The notes beneath the pieces were generated by a model, which saw only the letters and a program-made list of their open reading frames with translations, did not search any database and had not been told where the DNA came from. Source: Rhizobium sp. AQ_MP (lineage in GTDB: Bacteria; Pseudomonadota; Alphaproteobacteria; Rhizobiales; Rhizobiaceae). From it: a DNA stretch of 64,000 bases. The position numbers and the translations under genes were made by a program. Shown here piece by piece: positions 18,328-27,389 of this stretch; within the stretch, counting starts at the first letter, position 1; each line of letters starts with the position of its first letter. The stretch is taken from assembly GCF_014237835.1 (NCBI RefSeq), contig NZ_JACJVI010000005.1, positions 1 to 64,000 of the forward strand, in the 5' to 3' direction.

Positions 18328-19806
18328 TCACGATCCTGATGATTCCGTCGGGGCGACGGTGCGCTTGCGGAACAACTCCGTCATCTTCTTCAGCAGCCGA
18401 CGTTCCAGCAAGAGGGTCAGTGCGCCGTAAAGGACACCGCCGATGCCGATGCCAACGACAAGCTGAAGAAGGGGATTGGGCAGAAGATGCCCGTAGTCGT
18501 TGAGCAGATAACGCAGGACAAGCGCCATGGCGATCGCCGATGCCATGGGGCGACCGGCGAGAAGGAAGCCGGTGAGGGGGGCGCGATCTCCCTGATGCAC
18601 CACCCAGGAATAGCCAACCAGGACGATGGCATTGACAATGCAGAGGGCGATCATCGCATCCGTCAGGCTGCCATGGATCGCCGCATAGGCGACGGCACCT
18701 GTCGTGGCGATGGCGCGGATCACGGCCCACCAAAACAGCATGCCACCGCGACCGATACCCTTCAGATAGGGGATATAGGTGCTGCAGGGGGTAAGGATGC
18801 CCTTCGACAGGGACAACAAGGCAAGCACGGGCCAGGCATGGGCCCATTGTGGACCGAAGAGAACGAGCATCCCGGGTTCGGCAAGTGCCCATAGGCCAAA
18901 CATCATTGGCGCCAAAAGGACGGTTGTCACCTGCGTGGAAAGTACGAGCGCCTGCAGCCGGCGTTCCCGATCCTGCATCATGCTGCTGAAAGCCGGAAAA
19001 AGCACGCCCATGACGGCAGACAGCACCACCTGGTTTGGGATGCTGGCAAACCGATTTGCCGCCGAATAGGCGCCCGCGTCGGCAAGGCCGAGATAGCGGG
19101 AAATGATGACCATGGGGGATTGGAAGGTGATGAAATTGGCAATCTCCGATCCCATCATGCTCACGCTGAAGCGCCCGAGCACCAGCACCTTGCGTGGGCG
19201 AAGGACGAAACGGGGCATGTATCGCGAGACGGCGTACAGGCCGGCCAATCTGATAAGTGCGGAGGAAAAGAGCTGGGCGACCAGTGCCCATACGCCGAAT
19301 CCGAGGAGAGCCAATGCGACGGCGATCAAGGCTCCAGCCGCCTCCGAAATCATGCTCCACAAGGCGTCTTGAGAGAACTGCATGCGCCGGGCCAGGAGGG
19401 CATAGGCGACGTCCCCCGTCAACTGAAGCGGAATCAGCGGGCTCATGATCCTCAGCAGATCCCCGGCCTCTGGTGCCCCGAGCAGAGCGGCAAGTTGATC
19501 GGCGGTCAGAAATACGAAGAGTGCCATACCCAGGGATATCGCCAGATTGGTCCAGAAAACCGAGTGCACGGTCTCCATGTCCTCATCCGGCTGGATGACC
19601 AGTCCAGAGGCAAAACCTGCCCCGCCGATCATCGCCAGAAACTGCACGAGGGCCAGTGCTACGGCCACGGCGCCGAATTCCTCGGGCGAGAGGATACGGG
19701 CCAAAATCGGGACGGTGACAAACTTAAGCCCGAATGTGCCTGTCTTGGATAGGACACTCCAGCCGACGTTCCGTGTCACCGACTTCGCGTTCACTGCTGG
19801 CGACAT
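18328..19806 (-). CDS. exoT: Succinoglycan flippase ExoT (Wzx-like)
   Basis: The 492-residue protein is hydrophobic throughout, with 12-14 predicted helices and the N-terminal pattern of polysaccharide transporters (GTFGLKFVTVPILARILSPE). It belongs to the MOP/Wzx superfamily and is expected to flip the undecaprenyl-linked octasaccharide repeat to the periplasm or act in polymer export. It is read from its own promoter in the 118-bp divergent region shared with exoW. The position between exoH and exoW matches the S. meliloti locus. Confidence 0.9.
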   Translation of the reverse strand: MSPAVNAKSVTRNVGWSVLSKTGTFGLKFVTVPILARILSPEEFGAVAVALALVQFLAMIGGAGFASGLVIQPDEDMETVHSVFWTNLAISLGMALFVFLTADQLAALLGAPEAGDLLRIMSPLIPLQLTGDVAYALLARRMQFSQDALWSMISEAAGALIAVALALLGFGVWALVAQLFSSALIRLAGLYAVSRYMPRFVLRPRKVLVLGRFSVSMMGSEIANFITFQSPMVIISRYLGLADAGAYSAANRFASIPNQVVLSAVMGVLFPAFSSMMQDRERRLQALVLSTQVTTVLLAPMMFGLWALAEPGMLVLFGPQWAHAWPVLALLSLSKGILTPCSTYIPYLKGIGRGGMLFWWAVIRAIATTGAVAYAAIHGSLTDAMIALCIVNAIVLVGYSWVVHQGDRAPLTGFLLAGRPMASAIAMALVLRYLLNDYGHLLPNPLLQLVVGIGIGGVLYGALTLLLERRLLKKMTELFRKRTVAPTESSGS

Positions 19807-19924
19807 GGCGAAATCCTGGCGGGTTTGGGAGGAAAAACGGCAATAAAAACAATGTGCCCCACAAGGGCAAACAGTAGGCGAAGACCGCGTAAACCTCTTT
19901 TAGATAAACCGCAGGGGCGAAAAG

Positions 19925-20890
19925 ATGGCGAAGCTGACAGTTATAATTCCGTTTTACCAGAAAGAGCCGGGCATCCTTCGGCGCGCATTGAGCTCTGTCT
20001 TTGCCCAGACCTTTTCCGACTTCGACGTGATTGTTGTCGACGATCAGTCGCCTTTTCCGATCGACGAAGAGCTTGCGTGCCTGCCGAAGGACGAGGTCGA
20101 ACGGATCACCGTAATCCGCCAATTGAACGCTGGCCCTGGCGGAGCGCGCAATACCGGCCTCGACGCCGTGAAGCCTGACACCGAATTCGTCGCTTTTCTC
20201 GACTCCGACGATGTATGGACTGCTGACCACCTCGCCAACGCCTATCTCGGCATGACGCGCTTCAACGCCGATTGCTACTGGGCGTCGATCAGCGGCGGCG
20301 AGGCCTTCTACTACCATTTCGGCGTTGCTGAGCTGGAGTCGACAGAGCAGGTCGTCCGGCTTCAGAACTCTCCACTGATCGTTGAACTGCCGGAAATGTC
20401 GAGCGTGATGCTGCGGAACTGGAGCTTCCTGCATCTCTCCTGCATGGTGCTTGGTCGGCGGCTGTTCCGGTCGATCCGCTTTGAGGCGGAACTCAGGCTC
20501 GCGGCGGAAGATGTCCTGTTTTTCTGCGACTGCGTGCTCGCGGCCGATCGTGTCATCCTGTGCGACGCGGCAGGCGCCGAACGCGGGGAGGGCCTCAACA
20601 TCTTCCACGGTGTCGACAACGATTCACCGCAGTTCCTTGAACAGCAGTTCAACACATGGGTGGCGCTCGACAGGCTCGAGCACCGCTTCGACGGGCGCGG
20701 GCAGGAAGTGGCGTCCATCCGCAGCTACAAGCAGACGGCACGTCGTCAGGCGCTGTGGAGCCAGGCGCGGCTCGTCAAACGGCGCAAGCTGCCGCAGGTC
20801 GACCTTCTGGCGCAGTGGATCTGGCGCGATCCGCGTCTCTTGGGCAGCGCTGTCGCGCTGGCGGCCGCCAAGTTATCGCGTCAGGCTTGA
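19925..20890 (+). CDS. exoW: Family 2 glycosyltransferase ExoW
   Basis: The 321-residue protein has a GT2 domain: LTVIIPFYQKEPGIL, VVDDQSP, then FLDSDDVW with the metal site, and AEDVLFF. In S. meliloti ExoW adds the seventh sugar, a glucose of the side chain. The ribosome binding site AGGGG lies about 6 nt before the ATG. It is divergent from exoT and is followed 74 bp later by exoV. The name rests on family, length and order. Confidence 0.9.
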   Translation: MAKLTVIIPFYQKEPGILRRALSSVFAQTFSDFDVIVVDDQSPFPIDEELACLPKDEVERITVIRQLNAGPGGARNTGLDAVKPDTEFVAFLDSDDVWTADHLANAYLGMTRFNADCYWASISGGEAFYYHFGVAELESTEQVVRLQNSPLIVELPEMSSVMLRNWSFLHLSCMVLGRRLFRSIRFEAELRLAAEDVLFFCDCVLAADRVILCDAAGAERGEGLNIFHGVDNDSPQFLEQQFNTWVALDRLEHRFDGRGQEVASIRSYKQTARRQALWSQARLVKRRKLPQVDLLAQWIWRDPRLLGSAVALAAAKLSRQA

Positions 20891-20964
20891 GGCTTGGTGA
20901 TTGCCTCCGCATCGGTGGCGGTGTCCATCGTTTGATCAATTCGGCCGTAAATCAGGAGTGACCG

Positions 20965-21918
20965 ATGAATCCATATTACTGGGAATCACAGCACGGCAAT
21001 TTCGGCGACGACCTCAATCTCTGGCTTTGGGACTTTCTGCTTCCCGGCTTTCGCGACGTCCATCCGGAGGTTCTTCTCGTGGGGGTGGGGACTGTTCTCA
21101 ACACAGCGCTCCTCCCGGCGGATGGGCGCAAGCTGGTGCTTGGAAGCGGCTATGGGTATGGCGCCCTTCCGGACATGGCCGATCGTACAACATGGGATGT
21201 GCGCTGCGTGCGCGGACCCCTGACGGCCGAACGGGCGGGCCTCCCCGCTGACATGGGCATCGTAGATCCGGCGGTCATGGTCGCCGACATGCCGGAGTTC
21301 AAGACGCTCCCGAAACTCCATCGCAAGAGCTTCGTTCCGCACTGGGAAACGGCGACCGCCGGGATCTGGTCGACGATTTGCGAGACGGTCGGTCTCCACT
21401 ACATCGATCCGCGTGGAGACGCCAAGGAGGTCATCAAGGCCATTGCCCAGTCGGAAACGATCATTGCGGAGTCGATGCACGGTGCCATCCTCGCCGATGC
21501 CTTTCGTGTGCCGTGGGTTGCCGTAACGACCTCGCAGAGTATCAACAGCTTCAAATGGAACGACTGGGCGAAAACGGTGGGCGTGTCCTATTCTCCGCGG
21601 AGGGTACCGGTCTCGACCCGTGCAGAGGCTGTGCTGAAGGGCGCGCGTTTCTGGGGCGTCGATTTCAAGGATGACGGTATTCCGTCCGCCGCCGCACCAA
21701 GTGGATTGTCGAACGATGGCGGGCCTTTGGTCGCGACTGCGGAACGTCAGCAGACCAAACTGCGGGGGGCTGCCAAACAGGCGCTCGCTCTGCCGTCAGT
21801 CCTGGCGCTCTGGCAAGCAAGCCGCGCCGAACCACAGCTCAGCGTCGATCATGTCCTCGCTGACCGCAAGGCGCGTCTGCTTGCCGTGATGGACGACGTT
21901 CGTCGCGATTACTTCTGA
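20965..21918 (+). CDS. exoV: Polysaccharide ketal pyruvyltransferase ExoV
   Basis: The 317-residue protein matches the polysaccharide pyruvyltransferase family (PF04230 type): YWESQHGNFGDDLNLWLW at the start, GVGTVLN, LGSGYGYG, and ETIIAESMHGAILADAF with the conserved His. It transfers the enolpyruvate unit of phosphoenolpyruvate as a ketal to the terminal glucose of succinoglycan. A GGAG ribosome binding site precedes the ATG by 7 nt. The 3' end overlaps exoU tail to tail by 10 bp. Confidence 0.95.
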   Translation: MNPYYWESQHGNFGDDLNLWLWDFLLPGFRDVHPEVLLVGVGTVLNTALLPADGRKLVLGSGYGYGALPDMADRTTWDVRCVRGPLTAERAGLPADMGIVDPAVMVADMPEFKTLPKLHRKSFVPHWETATAGIWSTICETVGLHYIDPRGDAKEVIKAIAQSETIIAESMHGAILADAFRVPWVAVTTSQSINSFKWNDWAKTVGVSYSPRRVPVSTRAEAVLKGARFWGVDFKDDGIPSAAAPSGLSNDGGPLVATAERQQTKLRGAAKQALALPSVLALWQASRAEPQLSVDHVLADRKARLLAVMDDVRRDYF

Positions 21919-22925
21919 GCGGGTGCCGCCGTGATTGGCAGGAGGTAGCGGAGCGCAGGTCCGCTGCCCTGATTTGCACTCTCGAGTGCCGGGCTGCGGA
22001 AACGCTCGGCCTTGTCAGCGAGAATGCCGCCGGCGATGGCGGGCAGCGCCAACGGATGTAAGAGCGCGTAGCGCAGAGCCGCTGCCGGGCCCTCGTTCCT
22101 CTTTAGGTCTAGGAAATGACGGAGCTCGTAGCGTTCCCGAATGTGGCGCTCATGCTGGCGGATCACCTTTGCTGCTTCGGATGTGAGGTCGCCCGACTGC
22201 AAGATGGCGCGGTCAGCTTCGTAAAGCCGTCTCAGATCTTCGGTGCGGTGCTGACCGCTTAGCGAGTTGTGCCGGACCACGGCGCCATAGCCGCAGACAT
22301 TGCTCACACGATAGCGGGCACCCTTGGCCAGTGCCCTGACATACAGGTCATAGTCTTCGCCCAGTCGCAGTTCCTGGCGGTAACGCAGGTCGAAGGCATC
22401 CAGGAAAGCTCGCCGCATGACCGGCTTCAAAAATCCGGTCTCGGCCCTGCTCTTGCCTCGCCGCGAGATATTCCCGGCGACGAAGTTTTCAAGATCGATC
22501 AAGCTGGAGGTGGGCTGGAATGCCGGCACCTCGACACTCGCCGTGTTTGCATGGCTCTCGTCGATGAACACGATGTTATCGGCAACAAAGTCCCAGTCGG
22601 GAAGTGCGAGCAGGTTCGCGAACCGTCCCGGCAGGAAGAAATCATCAGCGTCAAGCACCGCGATGCATGGGGACGAGGAGATGTCTATTGCGTGATTGCG
22701 CGCTGCAGCCGGTCCGCGGTTCTCGTCAAACCGAATGATCTGCAACCGTTCGCTGCCGTCATCAGCGCCTTGGGCCGCGCGGCTGGTATGGTCTGTAGAG
22801 CCGTCGTCGATGACGATCACCTCGGCGACTTCCGGCTCGGCCAGGGCTGATGTCACCGCACGAGAGATTGTGGCCGATGCGTTTTTCGCGGCAATGATGA
22901 CGCAGATCGATGGGGTGCTCGTCAC
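21909..22925 (-). CDS. exoU: Family 2 glycosyltransferase ExoU
   Basis: The 338-residue GT2 protein contains ICVIIAAKNASATISRA, VIDDGSTDHT, the metal site VLDADDFFLPGRF, and RLGEDYDLY. It closely resembles ExoO of the same cluster in layout. In S. meliloti ExoU adds the sixth sugar. I chose the GTG at 22925 because GAGGAGAGAG lies directly upstream; the alternative TTG ten codons earlier has no ribosome binding site. It is transcribed towards exoV and away from exoX's upstream region. Confidence 0.88.
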   Translation of the reverse strand: MTSTPSICVIIAAKNASATISRAVTSALAEPEVAEVIVIDDGSTDHTSRAAQGADDGSERLQIIRFDENRGPAAARNHAIDISSSPCIAVLDADDFFLPGRFANLLALPDWDFVADNIVFIDESHANTASVEVPAFQPTSSLIDLENFVAGNISRRGKSRAETGFLKPVMRRAFLDAFDLRYRQELRLGEDYDLYVRALAKGARYRVSNVCGYGAVVRHNSLSGQHRTEDLRRLYEADRAILQSGDLTSEAAKVIRQHERHIRERYELRHFLDLKRNEGPAAALRYALLHPLALPAIAGGILADKAERFRSPALESANQGSGPALRYLLPITAAPAQK

Positions 22926-23055
22926 GCCTCTCTCCTCGGTTCGGCAAGTAATCAATCACTGCCCCGCAGGGATCAGCCAATGAGGAAAGAATGAAGTGTG
23001 ATCGTGACACAAACGGGGCGGACTGAGCGCCTTGTGCAGCGGCAACCCGATGCGT

Positions 23056-23346
23056 CTACGGGTGGGGACGTTCAGGCGCGTTTAATGGTGCCACCCTCAC
23101 GGCAGCTGACTTAGCGTCCGTGTTCTCTGATTTGACGCCATCTCCGCCAGATGCCTCTTTTGCCTTGTCGCGCGCTGATCGATAAACAAGCACGAGCACG
23201 CCGATGAAGTATCCGAGTTGCAGCAGAACGGCAGAGACTGCTGTCTGCCAAATCGTAGTACCGATAGAACCCGTCAGCATGTATGTTCCGATCGCAAAAG
23301 CGATCAGTGCACCCGTCATACTTATAAGGATTCGAGGCGCATACAT
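23056..23346 (-). CDS. exoX: Exopolysaccharide production repressor ExoX
   Basis: The 96-residue protein has two hydrophobic segments (ILISMTGALIAFAIGTYML and VSAVLLQLGYFIGVLVLVY) and a charged C-terminal tail. ExoX/Psi proteins are small inner-membrane inhibitors that lower succinoglycan output post-translationally when in excess over ExoY. Size, topology and its place before exoY all fit. The gene points away from exoY, with about 740 bp of regulatory DNA between them. Confidence 0.9.
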   Translation of the reverse strand: MYAPRILISMTGALIAFAIGTYMLTGSIGTTIWQTAVSAVLLQLGYFIGVLVLVYRSARDKAKEASGGDGVKSENTDAKSAAVRVAPLNAPERPHP

Positions 23347-23763
23347 TACGCGCCCTCCATTCTGCGATGCGTTCTCATGGCGGTTCGCCTTCTCCTCAAA
23401 GGCATTTACATAGATATGTTATCATTATGGCAGAGTGCAACGCCCGAGCCTGTGCGAAAGCAGTGGTTTTTCAGTTATCAGCTGAGCCTTTAAGATCCGT
23501 TAGCGCCGAAAACTATGGGAACTCTGGGTTGTTATCCGGTGGGTTTCCGTTGCCCCAGAGGCTGCGAATCAAAGGCGGTGACGTGCAACGGCCACATTTT
23601 GGGTTTGGTTTTGTCCGCGCCGTCTGCGCGCTTTACCCTCTGGTGTACTGTAGACGATCACTTTTTGTTACAAGTTGCGTTTTCCGCCGCGTTGCAAAAA
23701 GTGCAGCGCAGCATAATTGTGCGGCGCAAAATCGATTTTGAGTCGAGAACATCTCACTGGTTG

Positions 23764-23799
23764 CAATGCAGTACGATGTCGGGGGGAAGACCTGCATTG
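23764..23799. promoter_or_regulatory. Inverted repeat in the exoX-exoY region
   Basis: CAATGCAG and CTGCATTG are perfect 8-bp arms with a 20-nt spacer. It could be a regulator site or a stem. No factor can be assigned. Confidence 0.35.
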
Positions 23800-23808
23800 T
23801 ATAAATCT

Positions 23809-23829
23809 AAAAAACCGCGATGCCGCGGT
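23809..23829 (-). terminator. Orphan intrinsic terminator on the minus strand
   Basis: Read on the minus strand, ACCGCG-GCAT-CGCGGT forms a 6-bp stem with a 4-nt loop followed by six T. No annotated gene ends here; exoX starts some 460 bp further on. It could end a small RNA or attenuate a leader transcript coming from the exoY side. Confidence 0.45.
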
Positions 23830-24085
23830 GCAGTAGAACGACGCGCGATACGTGAAACACGGCTAAAATGTCGCAGTTGACACTTAACAAGCCTGCAAAG
23901 CCTGCGGGTTGAAATAAACCTGCACTTGCGTCGCCCGATGGCTGCCGTGACCGCTCGGCCGGGCTCTGGCGCTGGTAGGCAACTTTGATTTGCGCGGACA
24001 AATTGTCACCACACAGTGGACCTTGGATAGCACTTTGCGTCCCGAGGGACCCGACCAATCGCAAAACGTAAATGGAGTTACCTCT

Positions 24086-24763
24086 ATGAAGTCCGCGACC
24101 CGATCGGCCAGTTCGCCGTTTCTCCCTACGCATACCGTCCCGATGTCGCCGGTCGGAGGAATCCCCAAGCGCGGATTCGATATCCTACTCGCTGTATCGG
24201 CCCTGATTGCGCTCAGCCCACTGTTCCTGATGCTGATGGCTCTTGTGAAATTTTCCGATGGAGGTCGGATCTTCTACGGGCACAGCCGCATAGGCCATGG
24301 CGGCCGAACATTCCGCTGTCTGAAGTTCCGCACGATGCGGGAAGATGGTGACCGAGTCTTGAGGGAATATCTGGAGAAGAACCCGTCCGCCTATGCGGAA
24401 TGGCACGCCTCTCGTAAACTGCAGAACGACCCGCGGGTCACGGCAGTGGGCGGGGTGCTGCGAAAGCTCAGCCTCGATGAGCTCCCCCAGCTCATCAACA
24501 TCATCCGTGGCGAAATGAGTGTGGTCGGTCCACGTCCGGTTGTGGAGGATGAGCTCGAATTCTACGACGTCGCAGCCCAGTACTATCTGCGCAGCCGTCC
24601 TGGCCTGACAGGGCTCTGGCAAGTCAGCGGGAGAAGCGACGTCACGTATGAGTCCCGCGTCGCGCTGGATTCGCACTACGTACAGAACTGGTCGCTGATG
24701 ACGGATCTCAAGATCATCGGTCTGACCATACCGGCCGTTTGTTCAACGCGCGGTAGCTACTGA
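24086..24763 (+). CDS. exoY: Undecaprenyl-phosphate galactose phosphotransferase ExoY
   Basis: The 225-residue protein is a short polyisoprenyl-phosphate hexose-1-phosphate transferase. It has one N-terminal membrane segment (FDILLAVSALIALSPLFLML) and the catalytic core KFRTMREDGD, LSLDELPQLINIIRGEMS, VGPRPV and RPGLTGLWQVSGRS. It primes succinoglycan synthesis by moving galactose-1-phosphate from UDP-galactose to the lipid carrier. The ATG at 24086 has GGAG 8 nt upstream; the frame is open further 5' but has no better start. It heads the exoYFQZ run. ExoF is thought to assist this step. Confidence 0.96.
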   Translation: MKSATRSASSPFLPTHTVPMSPVGGIPKRGFDILLAVSALIALSPLFLMLMALVKFSDGGRIFYGHSRIGHGGRTFRCLKFRTMREDGDRVLREYLEKNPSAYAEWHASRKLQNDPRVTAVGGVLRKLSLDELPQLINIIRGEMSVVGPRPVVEDELEFYDVAAQYYLRSRPGLTGLWQVSGRSDVTYESRVALDSHYVQNWSLMTDLKIIGLTIPAVCSTRGSY

Positions 24764-24827
24764 ACGCCTGCCTGACAGCTCGCGGGCGGACATGACTGGT
24801 CCGAAAACAGCCAAACGAGGATAAACC

Positions 24828-26096
24828 ATGTCTTTCATCGGCAGCGCCAGCTCACAGCGGCGCTCTTACTCTCGCACGCCTGTCACCAGGCTGGTTCTTT
24901 GTCTGATCATGATTGCCATTCCGTTGGTTTCGGCACATGCCGACGCCTACCGGTTGGACGTGATGGACAAGCTTCGGATCCGGGTCGCCGAGTGGCGCAC
25001 GGCGGAAGGGCAGGTGAGGGACTGGTCGACTGTCAGCGGTGACTACACCGTGGGTGCATCTGGGACGGTCTCTCTGCCATTCCTCGGCGAATTGGCAGTC
25101 TCAGGGAAAACGACCGCCGAGGTCGCAGACGAGGTCGGTGCGAAGATGCAACAGCTCTTCGGACTGAGGGACAGACCGTCGGCCTCGGTGGAGCTGGCGC
25201 AGTATCGTCCAATCTATCTGGCCGGAGAGGTGCAGACCCCCGGCGAATATCCCTATGCGCCGAACATGACCGTTCTCAAGGCTGTCAGTCTCGGTGGGGG
25301 CCTCAGACGTGGTGATACCGGCCAACGTTTTGCCCGAGATTTCATTCGCGCCGAGGGTGACACATCCGTGCTGGTAGCGGAACGGTATCGCCTTCTGGCG
25401 CGTCGAGCACGCCTGCAGGCCGAGATAGCCGGAAGTACGACGATCTCCATGCCGGAAGAGCTCAAGAACATGCCGGATGGTGCTGAACTCTTGGCGAGCG
25501 AGACCGCGTTGATGCAGACCCGGGACAAGCGGCTGAACCTGCAGCTCACCGCTTTAGCCGACCTCAAGACGCTGTTGAGCCGGGAAATCGAATCCCTGGC
25601 CAAAAAGAGCGAAACACAGTCGCGCCAGCTCAAGCTGGTCGAGAGCGACCGTGAAAAGGTCTACAATCTGACGGAGCAGGGCCTGACGGTCAGCTCGCGG
25701 CGGCTGGCCATCGAACAACAAGTGGCTGACCTGCAAGCGGCGCTTCTCGACATTGACACAGCCTCCCTGAAGGCGCGGCAGGATATCAGCAAGGCTACTC
25801 AGGACGAAACCGATCTTAGAAATGATCGGGATGCGCAGCTCGCGCAGGAATTGCAGAATACCGAGCGGGAACTGGATACGATCGCGCTCAAGCTCGCCAC
25901 GAGCCGCGATCTGATGGCTGAGGCCATGATGCAATCGACAGCAGACGCCGTACTTGCCAAGCAGACTTCAGCAAGCGTCAGCTACTCGATCGTCCGGGAG
26001 GCGGGCGGCAAGACGAGTGAGATACCAGCCGACGAGAATACGAAAATCCTGCCTGGCGACGTGGTCAAGGTCGCTGCCGGTCTGGCGATGCGGTGA
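24828..26096 (+). CDS. exoF: Polysaccharide export protein ExoF
   Basis: The 422-residue protein has a basic N-terminus and signal sequence ending near SAHADA. A Wza-type polysaccharide export domain follows (YRLDVMDKLRIRVAEW, GTVSLPFLGEL), then an SLBB-like part (YLAGEVQTPGEYPY) and a long coiled-coil C-terminal half rich in Leu, Glu and Gln. It acts in the periplasm or outer membrane in succinoglycan export and is needed for the galactosyl priming step. The length equals that of the S. meliloti protein within one residue as I remember it. exoQ starts 6 bp downstream. Confidence 0.94.
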   Translation: MSFIGSASSQRRSYSRTPVTRLVLCLIMIAIPLVSAHADAYRLDVMDKLRIRVAEWRTAEGQVRDWSTVSGDYTVGASGTVSLPFLGELAVSGKTTAEVADEVGAKMQQLFGLRDRPSASVELAQYRPIYLAGEVQTPGEYPYAPNMTVLKAVSLGGGLRRGDTGQRFARDFIRAEGDTSVLVAERYRLLARRARLQAEIAGSTTISMPEELKNMPDGAELLASETALMQTRDKRLNLQLTALADLKTLLSREIESLAKKSETQSRQLKLVESDREKVYNLTEQGLTVSSRRLAIEQQVADLQAALLDIDTASLKARQDISKATQDETDLRNDRDAQLAQELQNTERELDTIALKLATSRDLMAEAMMQSTADAVLAKQTSASVSYSIVREAGGKTSEIPADENTKILPGDVVKVAAGLAMR

Positions 26097-26102
26097 GCGC
26101 AG

Positions 26103-27389
26103 ATGAAGATCGCCAAGGCCAGACTGATCGACCGGGGGCAAAACGAGATCTACGGCACAGCTGCGATTGCGCTGTCGCTGTTCGTCTTCGCCTATTCGGT
26201 GCGGTTCGGCCAGGTCTCGATCCTCTTCTACTATGCCCTTTGGCTGCCACTGGTCCTGGTCGACTACCGTCGTGTGCTTGGGGATTATGTCCGCTATTCC
26301 TGGATCTTTGCCTTCGCCGCATTCGCCTGCCTCTCGGTGTTCTGGTCGGCCGCTCCCTCGGCGACGGCGCGTACGGCATTGCAATATCTAACCCACGTCG
26401 TTTGCGCCCTGATCGCCATGCGAACCATCAACATACGCACCCTTTCGCGTGGTGCGGTGATCGGAGCGGGGCTGGTCCTCATGTATTCGCTGCTGTTCGG
26501 CGTCTACCATCTTGATCCGCTTGACGGGGGGTACAGTTTTGTCGGGGCTTTCGCCTCGAAAAACCAACTCGGGTTTTACGCCTCTCTTGCCGTCTATTTC
26601 TCCTTTTGCGCCATTTTCATCCTGAGCGAGCGAAGGCAGTGGCTTTTGATCAGCGCTGGCGTGTCGCTGCTTGCTGCCTATTCGCTGATGGCCTCGCAGT
26701 CGGCGACGTCCATTCTCACGACGTTTGCAGTCGTGGCCATGGCGATCGGTCTTCGTCTCTTCCAGGCACTCAGGCCATCGAGCCGGCGCAAATTGCTGGT
26801 CGTCGGCGGCATCCTGGCAATTGCCGGAAGCTTTGTGTTTCTGAATGCCGGTGGCGCCGATATCGTGCTTGGCGCTTTCGGCAAGGATTCCACCCTGACG
26901 GGGCGCACCTATCTTTGGCAGCAGGGTGTCGAGGCAGCTCGCGCCAACCTCTTTTTCGGTGTCGGTTATCAGGCCTACTGGGTCCAGGGGCTTTCGGAAG
27001 CCGAACGCCTCTGGGATGAATTCTACATCGGGTCCCGCTCAGGGTTCCACTTTCACAACACGTTCATCGAGACTGCGGTCGAGACGGGCCTCATCGGGCT
27101 CGTGCTCCTCTGCATCGTGCTCGTTGTGACAGTTACCGGGCATTTTGGCCGCTGGGTGAAAAACGCCGTGGATCCAGAGGCTGCCGTTCTGTTTGGACTT
27201 GCCGTGCTGCTGACCATACGCGGTTTTGTCGAGGTCGATATCCTGGCGCCTTATCATGCCGGTTCGTTCCTGCTGTACTACGCCGCCGGCGTTCTTGCGG
27301 ACAGAAGACGGGTGCCGCAACTTCAACCGGCAGGCTATCGGGGGCGGGCCGGTCAATCTGTGGCCAGCGATAGTTGGGTACGTCGATGA
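26103..27389 (+). CDS. exoQ: Succinoglycan polymerase ExoQ (Wzy-like)
   Basis: The 428-residue integral membrane protein has about 11 helices and an O-antigen ligase/polymerase-type loop (GRTYLWQQGVEAARANLFFGVGYQ and the histidine-containing FHFHNTFIETAVETGL, each cited only for position). It links octasaccharide repeats into high-molecular-weight succinoglycan on the periplasmic side. It follows exoF by 6 bp, and its stop overlaps the exoZ ATG. Confidence 0.93.
   Translation: MKIAKARLIDRGQNEIYGTAAIALSLFVFAYSVRFGQVSILFYYALWLPLVLVDYRRVLGDYVRYSWIFAFAAFACLSVFWSAAPSATARTALQYLTHVVCALIAMRTINIRTLSRGAVIGAGLVLMYSLLFGVYHLDPLDGGYSFVGAFASKNQLGFYASLAVYFSFCAIFILSERRQWLLISAGVSLLAAYSLMASQSATSILTTFAVVAMAIGLRLFQALRPSSRRKLLVVGGILAIAGSFVFLNAGGADIVLGAFGKDSTLTGRTYLWQQGVEAARANLFFGVGYQAYWVQGLSEAERLWDEFYIGSRSGFHFHNTFIETAVETGLIGLVLLCIVLVVTVTGHFGRWVKNAVDPEAAVLFGLAVLLTIRGFVEVDILAPYHAGSFLLYYAAGVLADRRRVPQLQPAGYRGRAGQSVASDSWVRR

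Larger units (their letters stand above)
23347..24085. other. exoX-exoY regulatory region
   Basis: A 739-bp stretch without a gene. It is richer in A/T than the flanks and should hold the divergent exoX and exoYFQZ promoters. In S. meliloti this region is where MucR and other regulators act. Seen here: an 8-bp inverted repeat at 23764-23799, a minus-strand terminator-like hairpin at 23809-23829, and GCA/TGC-rich clusters near 23680-23740. Open frames in it show no domain or ribosome binding site. Confidence 0.6.

Noticed and set aside
18045..18503. Possible exoI-like gene between exoH and exoT
   Set aside because: No nuclease motif, it overlaps the exoT 3' end, and it has no ribosome binding site.
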